Shown: positions 17,273 through 28,765, counted from the first letter of the stretch. The stretch: 64,000 bases of DNA from Mycolicibacterium aurum (GCA_900078775.1 LT549889.1:62001-126000); one strand, 5' to 3'. The notes: generated by a model not told the origin, from the sequence alone. Numbers and translations: made by a program.

Positions 17273-19846
17273 GTGCTGAGCACACAGACGCAGGGACTGT
17301 CCGCGCAACGGGCCGCGGCCCTGCTCGCCGAGTTCGGCCCCAACCGCGTCAAGGTCCGCCGGGCCCGACCGTGGTGGCAGATCCTGATCACGGAGATGGT
17401 GCATTTCTTCGCGCTGCTCTTCTGGGCGGCCGGGGCACTGGCTTTCGTTGCGGGGCTGCCGCAGTTGGGCGTCGCGATCTTCGGCGTGGTGCTGTTGAAC
17501 GGTCTCTTCGCGTTTGCTCAGGAGGAACGCGCCGAGCACGCCGCCGAGAAACTGCGCCGGTTGCTTCCCAGTCAGGCACGCGTGCTGCGGGACGGCGCGC
17601 TGGTCACCATCCCCTCCGACGATCTGGTACCGGGTGATGCGATGGTGCTGGCGGAGGGGGATCGGATCTCGGCCGACGCGGAGATCACCGGTGCTGCAGG
17701 GCTGGCGGTGGACACCTCGGCGATGACCGGGGAGAGCGTCCCCGAGCACCCGATGCCCGGGCAGCTGCTCCGCGCGGGGTGCTTCGTCATCGAAGGTGAG
17801 GCGACGGCCATCGTGACGGCGACCGGGGGCCGCACGTATCTCGCCAAGATCGTCGGACTGACCTCGGAACACGGTGGTATGCCGACGCCGTTGCGGCGCG
17901 AACTCACTCGGGCGTCACGAGTGATCGCCGCGGTCGCGATGGGGGTCGGGGCGGTGTTCTTCACCGTCTCGGCCGCGCTGGGAATGCCTCTGCAGGACGG
18001 GTTCCTCTTCGCGGTCGGGGTGACCGTCGCCGTGGTCCCCGAGGGTCTGCTGCCGACGGTGACCTTGTCGCTGGCGGCGGGTGCACAGCGGATGGCCAAG
18101 CGCCACGCCCTGGTGCGGCATCTGGAAGCCGTCCAGACTCTCGGGTCCACGACCTATATCTGCACCGACAAGACCGGAACCCTGACCCAGAACGAGATGT
18201 CGGTGGTCCGGTGCTGGACGCCCGACGGCTCCGCAACGATCCGCGGTGTCGGTTACGAGCCGACCGCAGAGGTGACGGCGGACCCGGATGCTGTCGGCGC
18301 GATCCGTCGGCTGGCGGCGGCTGCACGGTTGTGTTCGTCTGGGCACGTCGCCTGTGAGGACGGGAACTGGGTGCCCCGAGGCGACCCGATGGAGGCGGCC
18401 CTGGACGCGTTCGCGCGCCGGGTGGGCGCGCATGAGACGGACGGTGAGGGCGATGAGCAGGCCAGGTTCCCCTTCGATGCGCGGCGGCGTCGGATGTCTG
18501 TGGTCATCGGGGACCGGGTTCTGGTCAAAGGGGCACCAGATGCCGTTCTGCCATTGTGCGGCGCCGCGTCGGCACCCTCGCACGAGGTTCGGCGGATGGC
18601 AGCGCAGGGGTTGCGGGTGCTGGCCGTCGCCACCCGCGTGCTCCACTCTGACATCGGAATTCCGACCTCGGCGCGGGACGCCGAAGCCGATCTGACGGTC
18701 CTGGGGCTGGTGGGATTGGAAGACCCGCCCCGGCCCGAGGTGGCGGATGTGCTCCGAGCGTGCCGGCGGGCCGGGATACGGGTAGCGATGGTGACCGGGG
18801 ATCACCCCGACACCGCCCAGGCGGTGGCGCGTGAAGTCGGCCTGATGTCCGAAGGCGAACCGCTTTTGGGTGCCGGGCTGCCCGATGACCTGGACGCGTT
18901 GGGGGATCTTCTCGACCACGACGGCTTGGTGGTCGCGCGGGTGGATCCGGAGACCAAGCTGCGGATAGCCCGTGCCCTGCGACAGCGCGGCCACGTGGTG
19001 GCCATGACCGGCGACGGAGTCAACGACGCGCCTGCTTTGCAGGAGGCTGCCATCGGTGTCGCGATGGGCAGAAGCGGTACCGATGTGGCGCGTGCGGCGG
19101 CGGATCTGGTCCTGCTCGACGACAACTTCGAGACCATCCTGATGGCCATCGAGGAGGGCCGCTCGACGTTCACCAACATCCAGCGCTTTCTGACCTACCA
19201 TCTGTCCGACAATGTCGCCGAGCTTGCGCCGTTCGTCGTCTGGGCTCTCAGCGCCGGGCACATCCCGTTGGCGATCGGTGTGCTCCAGGTCCTCGCGCTC
19301 GATATCGGAACCGATGTGTTCCCCGCGCTGGCATTGGGTGCCGAGCCGCCCGACAAACGAACGCTGGGTCGCGCACCGGTGCGCGGCCATCTCCTCGACC
19401 GGGCGGTGTTGCTCCGCGCCTTCACGGTGCTCGGCCCGGTCGAAGCGACGTTCGCGATGCTGGCCTTCGTCGGCTCCTTCGTCGCGGCCGGCTGGTGGCC
19501 GGGCGAGCCATTCCCGGCCGGTACGACTCTGCAGGCGGCATCCGGAGCCGCCTTCACCGCGATCGTGCTGGGACAGGTTGCCAATGCATTCGCCTGCCGT
19601 AGCGTTTCGGTGCCCGCGTGGCGGCTCGCGCCCGGAGGGAACAAGCTGTTGATCGGAGCGGTGTCGGCTGAACTGGCCCTACTGGTCCTGCTGTTGTACG
19701 TCGATCCGATCGCGCATCTGCTGTCGCACGCCGGGCCGACAGTTGCCGGGTTTCTCCTCGCAGCGCTGGCGATCCCTGCCGTCCTGCTCGTCGATGGCGC
19801 GTCCAAACGTAGGAGACGTCCGGGCACAGATGACTTTCGGCCCTAA
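17273..19846 (+). CDS. ctpF: P2-type cation-transporting ATPase (CtpF-like)
   Basis: The 857-aa protein has the P-type ATPase parts in order: N-terminal cation-ATPase domain (LSAQRAAALLAEFGPN), actuator TGES loop (AMTGESVPEH), TM4 motif VVPEGLLPTVTL, phosphorylation motif ICTDKTGTLTQNE, hinge MTGDGVNDAPAL, and a four-to-six helix C-terminal membrane domain. The PEGL motif and lack of metal-binding Cys place it with calcium/monovalent-type P2 pumps. Rv1997 (ctpF) is a DosR-regulon member of this kind. The GTG 17273 start lacks a clear ribosome site. Confidence 0.88.
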   Translation: MLSTQTQGLSAQRAAALLAEFGPNRVKVRRARPWWQILITEMVHFFALLFWAAGALAFVAGLPQLGVAIFGVVLLNGLFAFAQEERAEHAAEKLRRLLPSQARVLRDGALVTIPSDDLVPGDAMVLAEGDRISADAEITGAAGLAVDTSAMTGESVPEHPMPGQLLRAGCFVIEGEATAIVTATGGRTYLAKIVGLTSEHGGMPTPLRRELTRASRVIAAVAMGVGAVFFTVSAALGMPLQDGFLFAVGVTVAVVPEGLLPTVTLSLAAGAQRMAKRHALVRHLEAVQTLGSTTYICTDKTGTLTQNEMSVVRCWTPDGSATIRGVGYEPTAEVTADPDAVGAIRRLAAAARLCSSGHVACEDGNWVPRGDPMEAALDAFARRVGAHETDGEGDEQARFPFDARRRRMSVVIGDRVLVKGAPDAVLPLCGAASAPSHEVRRMAAQGLRVLAVATRVLHSDIGIPTSARDAEADLTVLGLVGLEDPPRPEVADVLRACRRAGIRVAMVTGDHPDTAQAVAREVGLMSEGEPLLGAGLPDDLDALGDLLDHDGLVVARVDPETKLRIARALRQRGHVVAMTGDGVNDAPALQEAAIGVAMGRSGTDVARAAADLVLLDDNFETILMAIEEGRSTFTNIQRFLTYHLSDNVAELAPFVVWALSAGHIPLAIGVLQVLALDIGTDVFPALALGAEPPDKRTLGRAPVRGHLLDRAVLLRAFTVLGPVEATFAMLAFVGSFVAAGWWPGEPFPAGTTLQAASGAAFTAIVLGQVANAFACRSVSVPAWRLAPGGNKLLIGAVSAELALLVLLLYVDPIAHLLSHAGPTVAGFLLAALAIPAVLLVDGASKRRRRPGTDDFRP
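19830..19843. promoter_or_regulatory. Putative DosR box overlapping the 3' end of ctpF
   Basis: ATGACTTTCGGCCC matches the dyad except at the first two positions and ends just before the ctpF stop codon. It is 37 bp before the hibernation-factor start, consistent with an internal promoter. A near-identical core (GACTTTCGGCCCTAA) occurs at 45678. Confidence 0.6.
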
Positions 19847-19880
19847 CCGTGCCGACTGCGCGCGCGGTACCACAGTCACC

Positions 19881-20663
19881 ATGGCCGATGGAGTTGGCGC
19901 TTCGCCCGCAGCGGATGTCGACATCACGATGCGAGGGAGCTTTCCCGGCGCCGAGGAGTACGCGAATATCAAGATCGGTGGACTCGGGCGGTTCGCCCGC
20001 AATCCGATCACCCACGCCCGGCTCCGGCTGACGCAGGGAGACGGAGGCCATGCCGAAACGGCGGTCGTCGGTCAGGTCAATCTCGACTTCCTGGGACGCC
20101 ATATCCGGGCGCAGGTCGCCGCGGCAACCGCTCGGGAAGTGATCGACAAATTGGAGGAACGGGCGCGACGGCAACTCGAGCAGGTGCGCGAGTGCCGGGA
20201 GCCCCGGCGCGGGCCGGCCGGCGCGCCACCGTGGCGTCAGGGCCGGGCATTGCCCGTGCCCGGGCCGAATGTCGACGGGGCCCGAATCAGCCGGCGAAAA
20301 TCCTTTGCGATGGCCCCGTGCACAGTCGATGAAGCGCTGACCGAGATGGACCTGCTGGACTACGACTTCCATCTCTTCAACGAGATCGGCAGCGGTGCAG
20401 CGGCCGTCGTGTACCGAGGCGGCCCGACAGGTTTGCGGCTCGCTCTCGTCGCCCCGGCTCTCAGCAGCGCGGTGGCACCCTTCGAGCGGCCGGTCACGAT
20501 CAGCCCGCACCCGGTGCCCTGTCTGCGTGAGGACGCCGCGGTACGGCGGATGGCGCTGATGAATCTGCCGTTCCTGTTCTACATCGACGCGGCGGGCGGC
20601 CGCGCAAGCGTCCTCTACCGGCGCCTCGACGGTGATCTCGCGGTGATCACCCCCGCCGGGTAG
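19881..20663 (+). CDS. rafH: Ribosome hibernation factor of the RafH/Rv0079 type
   Basis: The 260-aa protein has an N-terminal HPF/YfiA-like domain (residues about 10-95, DVDITMRGSFPGAEEYANIKIGG and LTQGDGGHAETAVVGQVNLD) and a C-terminal half ending like long-form HPF dimerisation domains (MNLPFLFYIDAAGGRASVLYRRLDGDLAVI). Known relatives bind ribosomes in hypoxia and silence translation (RafH in M. smegmatis; Rv0079 in M. tuberculosis, DosR-controlled). ATG 19881, 34 bp after ctpF, is preferred to an upstream in-frame start inside ctpF. Confidence 0.85.
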   Translation: MADGVGASPAADVDITMRGSFPGAEEYANIKIGGLGRFARNPITHARLRLTQGDGGHAETAVVGQVNLDFLGRHIRAQVAAATAREVIDKLEERARRQLEQVRECREPRRGPAGAPPWRQGRALPVPGPNVDGARISRRKSFAMAPCTVDEALTEMDLLDYDFHLFNEIGSGAAAVVYRGGPTGLRLALVAPALSSAVAPFERPVTISPHPVPCLREDAAVRRMALMNLPFLFYIDAAGGRASVLYRRLDGDLAVITPAG

Positions 20664-20678
20664 CACGTTGCCGAGGAA

Positions 20679-20692
20679 GGGCCTTTCGTCGG
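20679..20692. promoter_or_regulatory. Weak DosR-like box before usp
   Basis: GGGCCTTTCGTCGG matches the dyad except for its last two bases. It lies 104 bp upstream of the Usp gene at 20797. The intervening 133 bp hold no convincing gene. Confidence 0.3.
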
Positions 20693-20796
20693 CGAACCGG
20701 AGGACCTACGCCTCATGAAACGCAGCGGCCCGCCGATCTACGGTCGGGTCACGGCCACCGCCGCGACCGGCAGTGCGCAACCCGAATGGAGGCGCG

Positions 20797-21690
20797 ATGA
20801 CTTTTCAATCGACGACGAACCTGAACGGCATTGTGGTGGCTGTCGACGGTTCACCGAGCTCGGATTCGGCGGCGGCATGGGCTGCCCGGGAGGCGGCACG
20901 TCGCGACGTAACGCTCACACTCGTCTATGTGAAGCCTTCCGACGAGGTCGGCCCCTGGTTGGACCTGCCGATCTCCTCGGAGTACCTGCAGGAACGCGAC
21001 CGGCTCGCCGACGAGGTGATCGAGGGATCGCACCGGCACATCGCAACGGCCCTGTCCGGAACCCGGGACGTACGGATCAACAAACTGGTTCTCGACGGGC
21101 CGAAACTGCCTGCCCTGATCGACCTTTCGAAGGACGCAGACCTGATGGTGGTGGGCTGCCGCGGGCTCGGCGGACTGGCGCGTCTGCTGTTGGGTTCAAC
21201 CAGCTCGGCGTTGGTCCACCACTCACACTGCCCGGTGGCAGTGATCCATGACGAGATCTCGGTGGCGGATCTTGAGGCGACGGCACCCGTGGTGGTCGGG
21301 GTTGACGCCATGCCGGCCTCGGAGCTGGCCGTTGCCATCGCATTCGACGAAGCATCAAGGCGGGGTGTCGAACTCGTCGCGGTGCATACCTGGATGCACC
21401 CCGCGGACTTCTACGTCGACGTCGCCGCCGACGACGTCGCGGTGCAGGCCGAGGAGGAGTTGGCCCAGCGCCTGGCCGGATGGTGCGAGCGCTACCCCGA
21501 TGTGGTGGTCCGACGCGTGGTGGGACGCGACAATCCGGCTCACCGGCTCCTCACGGAGGCACGGGGGGCGCAGCTCTTGGTGGTCGGTAGTCACGGCCGA
21601 GGTGGCTTCGCGGGCCAGCTTCTCGGGTCGGTGAGCTGGGCGGTGGTGCAGGCCGCCACCATACCGGTCATAGTCGCCCGGCACGGATGA
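20797..21690 (+). CDS. Universal stress protein, tandem Usp domains
   Basis: The 297-aa protein has two Usp domains with ATP-site motifs [15 protein letters not shown] and [18 protein letters not shown] 20797 follows GGAGG by 4-5 bases and is chosen over the longer frame. It lies downstream of the hibernation factor and upstream of a DosR box serving the next gene. The sequence [22 protein letters not shown] is shared almost word for word with the other Usp proteins of the region, showing recent expansion. Confidence 0.92.
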   Translation: MTFQSTTNLNGIVVAVDGSPSSDSAAAWAAREAARRDVTLTLVYVKPSDEVGPWLDLPISSEYLQERDRLADEVIEGSHRHIATALSGTRDVRINKLVLDGPKLPALIDLSKDADLMVVGCRGLGGLARLLLGSTSSALVHHSHCPVAVIHDEISVADLEATAPVVVGVDAMPASELAVAIAFDEASRRGVELVAVHTWMHPADFYVDVAADDVAVQAEEELAQRLAGWCERYPDVVVRRVVGRDNPAHRLLTEARGAQLLVVGSHGRGGFAGQLLGSVSWAVVQAATIPVIVARHG

Positions 21691-21711
21691 GGCGATTCGG
21701 CGGGTGATCAT

Positions 21712-21725
21712 GGGACTTTCGTCCC
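21712..21725. promoter_or_regulatory. DosR box upstream of Rv1733c-like gene
   Basis: GGGACTTTCGTCCC matches all ten outer positions of the dyad. It ends 37 bp before the ATG at 21763, a spacing typical of a box beside the -35 region. Confidence 0.8.
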
Positions 21726-21762
21726 TGCGGCAGAGACTCGGCGGCGCCGAGAATCGTCGGGT

Positions 21763-22350
21763 ATGCAGACCTTCGCGTTCAATCTCGGCGCCCGGTTTCG
21801 ATGCCTGCTGGGGGTGAACCCCCTGGTCCGAACCTCGGACCGGGTCCAGGCGATGGCAGAACTGGCGGTCGTGGTCCTCGCACTGTTCACCGTCGCGGTC
21901 GCGGCGGCGGTCGGAACTGCGGTGCATGACGAAGTCACTCGTGAACTCGCCGCACACCGCCTGGTCCGCCAGCAGATCGTGGCGATCGTGTCGGCCGACA
22001 GCCAGGACGCCGCGCAACCATTCGCCGAGTCGTCGGTCACCGAGATCCGCTGGGAGTTCGACGGCAAGCCGCACACCGACACCATTCACACACAGCCACT
22101 CAGGGCCGGCGACCGGCTCACCGTGTGGGTGGATGCCGCGGGTGAGCGCACCCTGGCGGTCCCGTCGGATGCGGATGCGGTGGTCCTGGCGATCGTCACC
22201 GCACTGGCGGTCTGGGCCGCGGTGCTGACACCTGCGACGGTGCTGTTGCTGCTGCTCCGCAACAGCTTGAACGGTGCGCGATTCACGGCATGGGATCGTG
22301 AACTCGATGATCTGGCCGATGACGGTGGGCGACAGGACAACTCGACCTGA
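21763..22350 (+). CDS. Rv1733c-family membrane protein
   Basis: The 195-aa protein has two membrane helices (residues about 31-53 and 140-165) with an extracytoplasmic-type domain of about 85 residues between them (HDEVTRELAAHRLVRQQ to DRLTVWVDAAGE). This matches the Rv1733c layout, a DosR-regulon latency antigen of unknown function. The N-terminus lacks a cleavable signal peptide. It is convergent with the next usp gene, 14 bp away, and has its own DosR box. Confidence 0.82.
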   Translation: MQTFAFNLGARFRCLLGVNPLVRTSDRVQAMAELAVVVLALFTVAVAAAVGTAVHDEVTRELAAHRLVRQQIVAIVSADSQDAAQPFAESSVTEIRWEFDGKPHTDTIHTQPLRAGDRLTVWVDAAGERTLAVPSDADAVVLAIVTALAVWAAVLTPATVLLLLLRNSLNGARFTAWDRELDDLADDGGRQDNST

Positions 22351-22364
22351 ACGAGTTGTCCGGT

Positions 22365-23240
22365 TCAGGCGCGGATCACCACCACCGGCGAGAGTGCCGA
22401 TTCGGCGACCGAGGTACTGACCGAGCCGAGCAACATGCCCGGGATGCCCCCGCGGCCACGGCTGCCGACCACGACCAGCTGGGACTGGTTGGACTCGTCG
22501 ATCAGCCAGCGAGCGGGCTTGTCGCAGACGACCCGCCTCCGGATCGTGACGTCGGGATAGCGCTCCTGCCATCCGGCGAGGCGTTCGGCGAGCACCTCGT
22601 GGCCCTGCTCTTCGAACTGGTGCCAATCCATTCCCAGGAAAGGGAAGACCGCCACATCGCTCCAGGCGTGCAGGGCGACGAGGTCGACTCCACGACGCGA
22701 CGCTTCGTCGAAGGCAAAGGCCGTCGCGGCCTCCGAGGCCGGCGAACCATCGATGCCGAGGACCACGGGCAGCCCGCGGTCGGTGCTACGGACCACGCCT
22801 TCCTTGACGAGCACCACCGGGCACCGTGCGTGGTGCAGCAGAGTGCGACTGACCGAGCCGAGCACGGCGGCCCCGACCGGACCCAGGCCGCGGCTGCCCA
22901 GCACGATCAGCTCGGCGTCCGCCGAGGCCGCGGCCAGCTCGGCCACCGGCCCACCATGACGACGCTCGACGCGGACGTCCGGCGGCGATCCCGGTACCGC
23001 GGTACGCAGGGTCTCCAGTGCGCGTGCGATGACATTGTCGGCGTGCTCTTCCTGCCACACCTGGTAATCCGACAGCACCGCTGCTATCGGCCAGCTGGCG
23101 ATGATCGGCGACACGACGTGCATCAGGGTGACGGGACGGCGTCGCAGCACGGCCTCGTCGGCCGCCCACCGAACCGCGGCGTGCGATTCCGGGGATCCGT
23201 CGATCCCGACGAGAATTCCGAGGCCGGCTGATGAGGTCAT
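22365..23240 (-). CDS. Universal stress protein, tandem Usp domains
   Basis: The 291-aa protein has two Usp domains with motifs GSRGLGPVGAAVLGS and GSRGRGGIPGMLLGS. ATG 23240 is preferred over the longer frame because AGGAACG precedes it and the first Usp strand (ILVGIDGSPESHAAVRW) starts soon after. It diverges from the flavin-binding-protein gene at 23410, with a DosR-like half-dyad in the 169-bp gap. Confidence 0.92.
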   Translation of the reverse strand: MTSSAGLGILVGIDGSPESHAAVRWAADEAVLRRRPVTLMHVVSPIIASWPIAAVLSDYQVWQEEHADNVIARALETLRTAVPGSPPDVRVERRHGGPVAELAAASADAELIVLGSRGLGPVGAAVLGSVSRTLLHHARCPVVLVKEGVVRSTDRGLPVVLGIDGSPASEAATAFAFDEASRRGVDLVALHAWSDVAVFPFLGMDWHQFEEQGHEVLAERLAGWQERYPDVTIRRRVVCDKPARWLIDESNQSQLVVVGSRGRGGIPGMLLGSVSTSVAESALSPVVVIRA

Positions 23241-23360
23241 CTGGCGTTCCTTTGCTTTGGCTGGCGGACGCGGTGGTGTGCTCACCGCGCGCGCTTCGGT
23301 GCCCCCTGGACGTTAAGGCGGTGCCGTCATGATCTCAGGAGTCCTTGGTTCGTCGAACTA

Positions 23361-23374
23361 GGGACTTAATGCCT
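23361..23374. promoter_or_regulatory. Imperfect DosR box between usp and PPOX gene
   Basis: GGGACTTAATGCCT has a perfect first half and TTAA centre but a degenerate second half. It is 35 bp before the ATG at 23410. Confidence 0.45.
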
Positions 23375-23409
23375 CAGCACCTGGCGGTACCCGCTCCTAC
23401 AGTCGAAGG

Positions 23410-23856
23410 ATGACCGACACTCACACGATGGACGTGCTGTCCGCTCCCCAGTGCTGGGATCTGCTGGCGGGCACTGCACTTGGCAGGCTGGTCACGTCCG
23501 TCGACGGCGTTCCGGCGATCTTCCCGGTCAACTACGCGGTGCAGGATCGCACGATTCTGTTCCGCACGGCGCAGGGCACCAAGCTGGTCAGCGCGGCGAT
23601 CAACAACAACGTGTTGTTCGAAGCGGACGGGTATTGCCTCAGCGAGGGCTGGAGCGTCATCGTCGCCGGCGTGGCGCGGTCGGTACGTGGCGACGAAGAC
23701 ATCGCCGAGGCCGAGCGGGCCGGGTTGATCTCCTGGACCGACTCGGAAAAGGAGCATTTCGTGCGGATTCGGCCGCGCGGTGTCACCGGCAGACGGTTCC
23801 GGTTCGCTGTCCAGCCGGGTGCGGGGACGGCTGCCGAGGATCCGGTACTGGGCTGA
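23410..23856 (+). CDS. Pyridoxamine-5'-phosphate-oxidase-fold flavin/F420-binding protein, copy 1
   Basis: The 148-aa protein is a PPOX-like split barrel (GRLVTSVDGVPAIFPVNYAV, TILFRTAQGTKLVSAAINN, SEGWSVIVAGVAR). Members bind FMN, F420 or heme; DosR-regulon Rv3129 is of this family. The exact cofactor cannot be read from sequence. A close paralogue lies at 37518-37949 on the other strand. It is followed 24 bp later by the Rv2030c-like gene. Confidence 0.85.
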   Translation: MTDTHTMDVLSAPQCWDLLAGTALGRLVTSVDGVPAIFPVNYAVQDRTILFRTAQGTKLVSAAINNNVLFEADGYCLSEGWSVIVAGVARSVRGDEDIAEAERAGLISWTDSEKEHFVRIRPRGVTGRRFRFAVQPGAGTAAEDPVLG

Positions 23857-23880
23857 CCGGTTCACGATGCGGAGTCAGTG

Positions 23881-24297
23881 ATGACAACAGCGCGAGCGCG
23901 CCGCAGAGACCCGTCCCGGCGGGTCTTCCGGGATCGACGCGAGGCCGGCCGCACCCTGGCCGGAATGCTCGGTGGCTACCGCGGACGACCCGGTCTGGTG
24001 GTCCTGGGCTTGGCCCGGGGCGGTGTCCCGGTGGCCTGGGAGGTGGCGGCGGCTCTGGACGCCCCGCTGGACGCGTTCATCGTGCGCAAGCTCGGTGCCC
24101 CCGGTCAGCCGGAGTTCGCGATGGGTGCCCTGGCCAGCGGCGGACGTGTCGTCCTCAACGACGACGTGGTTCGCGCGCTGCGGGTTTCGCCGCAGACGCT
24201 GCGTGATGTCGCCGAGCAGGAGGGCCGCGAACTCGCCCGGCGCGAAGCCGCCTACCGGGCCGGACGGCCCCGCTGGAGCTGGCCGGCAAGACCGTGA
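23881..24297 (+). CDS. Phosphoribosyltransferase part of a frameshifted Rv2030c-like gene
   Basis: The frame encodes the start of a type-I phosphoribosyltransferase ([44 protein letters not shown]) but stops at 24297, before the PRPP loop. The missing loop ([13 protein letters not shown]) is read in the next frame from 24294. One extra C in the CCCC run at 24268-24271 would join both into a single protein of about 680 aa, the size and domain order of Rv2030c. Start is ATG 23881 or GTG 23878. As written the protein is truncated and should not fold as an active transferase. Confidence 0.8.
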   Translation: MTTARARRRDPSRRVFRDRREAGRTLAGMLGGYRGRPGLVVLGLARGGVPVAWEVAAALDAPLDAFIVRKLGAPGQPEFAMGALASGGRVVLNDDVVRALRVSPQTLRDVAEQEGRELARREAAYRAGRPRWSWPARP

Positions 24298-25919
24298 TTC
24301 TCGTCGACGATGGGCTGGCCACCGGGTCGAGCATGCTGGCAGCCGTGCAGGCGCTGGGGGAGCTCGACCCCGCCGAGATCGTGGTCGCGGTGCCCGCAGC
24401 ACCGGAATCGACCTGCCGTGAATTCGCCGGTCTGGTCGACGACGTCGTGTGCGCGTCCATGCCGACCCCCTTCCGCGCGGTCGGAGAGTCCTTCTGGGAC
24501 TTCACCCAGGTGACAGACGACGAGGTACGTGAGTTGCTGGCCACCCCGACCACCGGCATCGGCACCCGGCGGATACCGCCGGCACCCGCCGCGATCATCG
24601 GTGACGCGGCCATCGACGCCCCGATGGGCGTACCACCAGCGGAAGCTCTCGAGGAACTGATCGGCGATGCCCGCGTGGTGCTGATCGGGGAGAGCTCCCA
24701 TGGCACGCGCGAGTTCTACCAGGCGCGATCCGAGATCACCAAGTGGTTGATCCAGGAGAAGGGGTTCTGTGCGGTGACGGCCGAAGCAGATTGGCCGGAC
24801 GCCTATCGGGTGAACCGCTATGTGCACGGCCGCGGCGCGGACACGTCGGCGGATGAGGCGCTGAGCGGCTTCGAGCGGTTTCCCGCCTGGATGTGGCGCA
24901 ATACCGTCGTCCGGGACTTCGTCGGATGGTTGCGGGCACACAACACCGCGCAACGGGACAGGGGTGGACCCGAAACCGGCTTCTACGGCCTGGATCTGTA
25001 CAGTCTGCATCGCTCGACGGGTGAGGTCATCGGGTATCTGGAGAATGTCGATCCGGCCGCGGCGCAGCGGGCCCGGGACCGGTATGCGTGCTTCGACCAC
25101 ACGTCCGCCGATGATGGACAGGCATACGGTTACGCCGCGGCGTTCGGGGCCGGATCGTGTTGTGAACAGCAGGCGGTCGAACAGCTCGTCGAGTTGCAGC
25201 GCAACGCCTTCGAGTATGTGCGCCGGGGGGGTTTGCTCGCCGAGGATGAGCACTTCTGCGCCGAACAGAACGCCCGGACGGTCCGCGATGCCGAAGTGTA
25301 TTACCGCGCGATGTTCGGTGGCCGGGTCACCTCATGGAACCTGCGTGACCGGCACATGGCGCAGACGCTGACCGACCTGCTGGCGCACCTGGGCCGACAC
25401 ACCGGACCCGAAACGGCCCGAATTGTCGTGTGGGCGCACAATTCTCATGTCGGCGACGCGCGGGCCACGGAGGTGGGCGGAGACGGTCAACTGACACTGG
25501 GTCAGCTGGTCCGCGAGGCGATCGGTGAGCAGAGCAGATTGATCGGCTTCACTACCTTCGCCGGCACCGTGACCGCCGCCGGCGAATGGGGTGGAACTGC
25601 CGAGCGCAAACTGGTTCGGCCGGCGCTCAAGGGGAGCCTCGAGGAGCTTTTCCACGAGGCCGGAAGGCCGGAGTTCCTGGTCTCGCCGCGGCTCAGCCAC
25701 GCTGCGGCCGAGCCGCTGGACACCGTCCGGCTGGCCCGCGCGATCGGGGTGATCTACCTGCCCGCCACGGAGCGGCTGAGCCACTACTACCATGTCCGTC
25801 CCGGCGACCAGTTCGATGCGATCATCCACATCGACCGGACGACCGCGCTCGAACCGCTCGAGGTCACCTCCGTATGGGTTGCGGGGGAGACACCCGAAAC
25901 GTATCCCAGCGGGCTGTGA
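24294..25919 (+). CDS. Erythromycin-esterase-family part of the frameshifted Rv2030c-like gene
   Basis: The frame begins with the PRPP-binding loop of the broken transferase (residues 1-14), then its last helices to about residue 90, then an erythromycin-esterase-like domain (about 110-530) with [39 protein letters not shown] and [12 protein letters not shown]. That superfamily uses a Glu/His centre to hydrolyse esters; most mycobacterial members have no known substrate. It overlaps the upstream fragment by 4 bp (GTGA), so a coupled start is possible, but GTG 24294 lies in the middle of the transferase fold. The pfkB start overlaps its stop. Confidence 0.82.
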   Translation: MILVDDGLATGSSMLAAVQALGELDPAEIVVAVPAAPESTCREFAGLVDDVVCASMPTPFRAVGESFWDFTQVTDDEVRELLATPTTGIGTRRIPPAPAAIIGDAAIDAPMGVPPAEALEELIGDARVVLIGESSHGTREFYQARSEITKWLIQEKGFCAVTAEADWPDAYRVNRYVHGRGADTSADEALSGFERFPAWMWRNTVVRDFVGWLRAHNTAQRDRGGPETGFYGLDLYSLHRSTGEVIGYLENVDPAAAQRARDRYACFDHTSADDGQAYGYAAAFGAGSCCEQQAVEQLVELQRNAFEYVRRGGLLAEDEHFCAEQNARTVRDAEVYYRAMFGGRVTSWNLRDRHMAQTLTDLLAHLGRHTGPETARIVVWAHNSHVGDARATEVGGDGQLTLGQLVREAIGEQSRLIGFTTFAGTVTAAGEWGGTAERKLVRPALKGSLEELFHEAGRPEFLVSPRLSHAAAEPLDTVRLARAIGVIYLPATERLSHYYHVRPGDQFDAIIHIDRTTALEPLEVTSVWVAGETPETYPSGL

Positions 25920-26878
25920 ACCCGCCCGCCATCGTCACCTTGACGATGAACCCCGCGCTGGACCTCACCGCCGATGCCGACGAGGTCCGGCCGACGGAGA
26001 AGATCCGTTGTCACGGTGAGAGGTACGACGCCGGTGGCGGCGGTATCAACGTCGCGCGGTATGCCCAGGCTCTGGGAGTACCCAGCGCCGCGGTGTTCAC
26101 CGCCGGCGGGAGCACCGGTGCGCGGCTTGCCGGCCTGGTGGCCACATCCGGGGTCGGCTGTACGCAGATCGGGATTCGGGGCAGCACCCGTGAGAATTTC
26201 ACGGTCAACGACCACGCCTCGGGCAAGCAATTCCGGTTCGTGCTGGCCGGGCCTCGGCTCGAGGAGGACGAGCAGACGCAATGCCTCACCGCCGTGGCGC
26301 ACCTCGCCGAGTCGGCCCGGTACATCGTCGCGAGCGGGAGTTTGCCGCCCGGCGCATCGCCCGATCTCTACCAGCGGGTGGCCACCGTCTGCGCCGAAGC
26401 CGGCGTGCCGTTGATCCTGGACACCTCCGGGGGCGGCCTGACCCACGTCACCTCGGGGGTGTTCCTGCTGAAGCCGAGCCTGCGGGAGCTTCGTGAATGC
26501 AGCGGTCGAACGCTGGACACGGAAGACGAACAGGATCGGGCCGCCCGGGAACTGATCGACCGCGGAGTCGCGCAGACCGTGCTCGTATCGCTGGGGGCGC
26601 GCGGTTCTCTGCTGGTGACCGCATCGGTGAGCATTCGTTACCCGGCCGTCCGGGTGGCCGCGGTCAGCGGCGTGGGGGCCGGCGACGCCATGGTCGCGGG
26701 GCTGACCGTCGGGCTGGTGCGAGGCTGGGAACTGACCCGCTGCGTGCAGCTCGGGATCGCCGCCGCGACAGCAAAGCTGCAGACACCGGGAACGGCGGCA
26801 TACGAGAGTGCCGAGGTACAGCGCTATTTCGCGGCGCTGGCCGCGGAGCGGGAATTCGCAGTTCGTAATTTACGCTGA
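25916..26878 (+). CDS. pfkB: 6-phosphofructokinase, PfkB/ribokinase family (Rv2029c-like)
   Basis: The 320-aa protein has the PfkB sugar-binding start ([15 protein letters not shown]), the [15 protein letters not shown] motif and the C-terminal signature [14 protein letters not shown] with catalytic Asp. It phosphorylates fructose-6-phosphate or a related sugar phosphate. GTG 25916 overlaps the previous stop by 4 bp and is chosen because the first beta-strand follows at once. Rv2029c is DosR-controlled and also follows the Rv2030c gene, so this is a conserved unit. Confidence 0.9.
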   Translation: MNPPAIVTLTMNPALDLTADADEVRPTEKIRCHGERYDAGGGGINVARYAQALGVPSAAVFTAGGSTGARLAGLVATSGVGCTQIGIRGSTRENFTVNDHASGKQFRFVLAGPRLEEDEQTQCLTAVAHLAESARYIVASGSLPPGASPDLYQRVATVCAEAGVPLILDTSGGGLTHVTSGVFLLKPSLRELRECSGRTLDTEDEQDRAARELIDRGVAQTVLVSLGARGSLLVTASVSIRYPAVRVAAVSGVGAGDAMVAGLTVGLVRGWELTRCVQLGIAAATAKLQTPGTAAYESAEVQRYFAALAAEREFAVRNLR

Positions 26879-28627
<1,749 letters not shown>

Positions 28628-28670
28628 AAGCCGCACCGGGCGGTGACGGCCCGAGCCGGGACTCTCCGCA

Positions 28671-28765
28671 CCACCACGACTAGGCACCCACCACGACTAG
28701 GCACCACCACGACTCGGCACCACCACGACTAGGCACCACCACGACTAGGCACCACCATGACGGCA
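28671..28765. repeat. 16-bp tandem repeat (five full copies plus one partial) over a stop codon
   Basis: Units of CCACCACGACTAGGCA run at 28671-28686, 28688-28703 (after one extra C), 28704-28719 (one change), 28720-28735 and 28736-28751, then a degenerate copy reaches about 28765. The array covers the last codons and TAG stop of the minus-strand usp gene and its 3' flank. Each unit carries CTA, a TAG stop on the minus strand. Confidence 0.92.

Noticed and set aside
17915..19390. 491-aa open frame opposite the CtpF-like gene
   Set aside because: High-GC antisense shadow; composition is Arg/His/Gly/Pro rich with no domain, while the plus strand has every P-type ATPase motif.
20715..21251. 178-aa open frame overlapping the usp gene
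   Set aside because: It overlaps the well-supported Usp frame for most of its length, with no motif and an Arg/Gly-rich composition.
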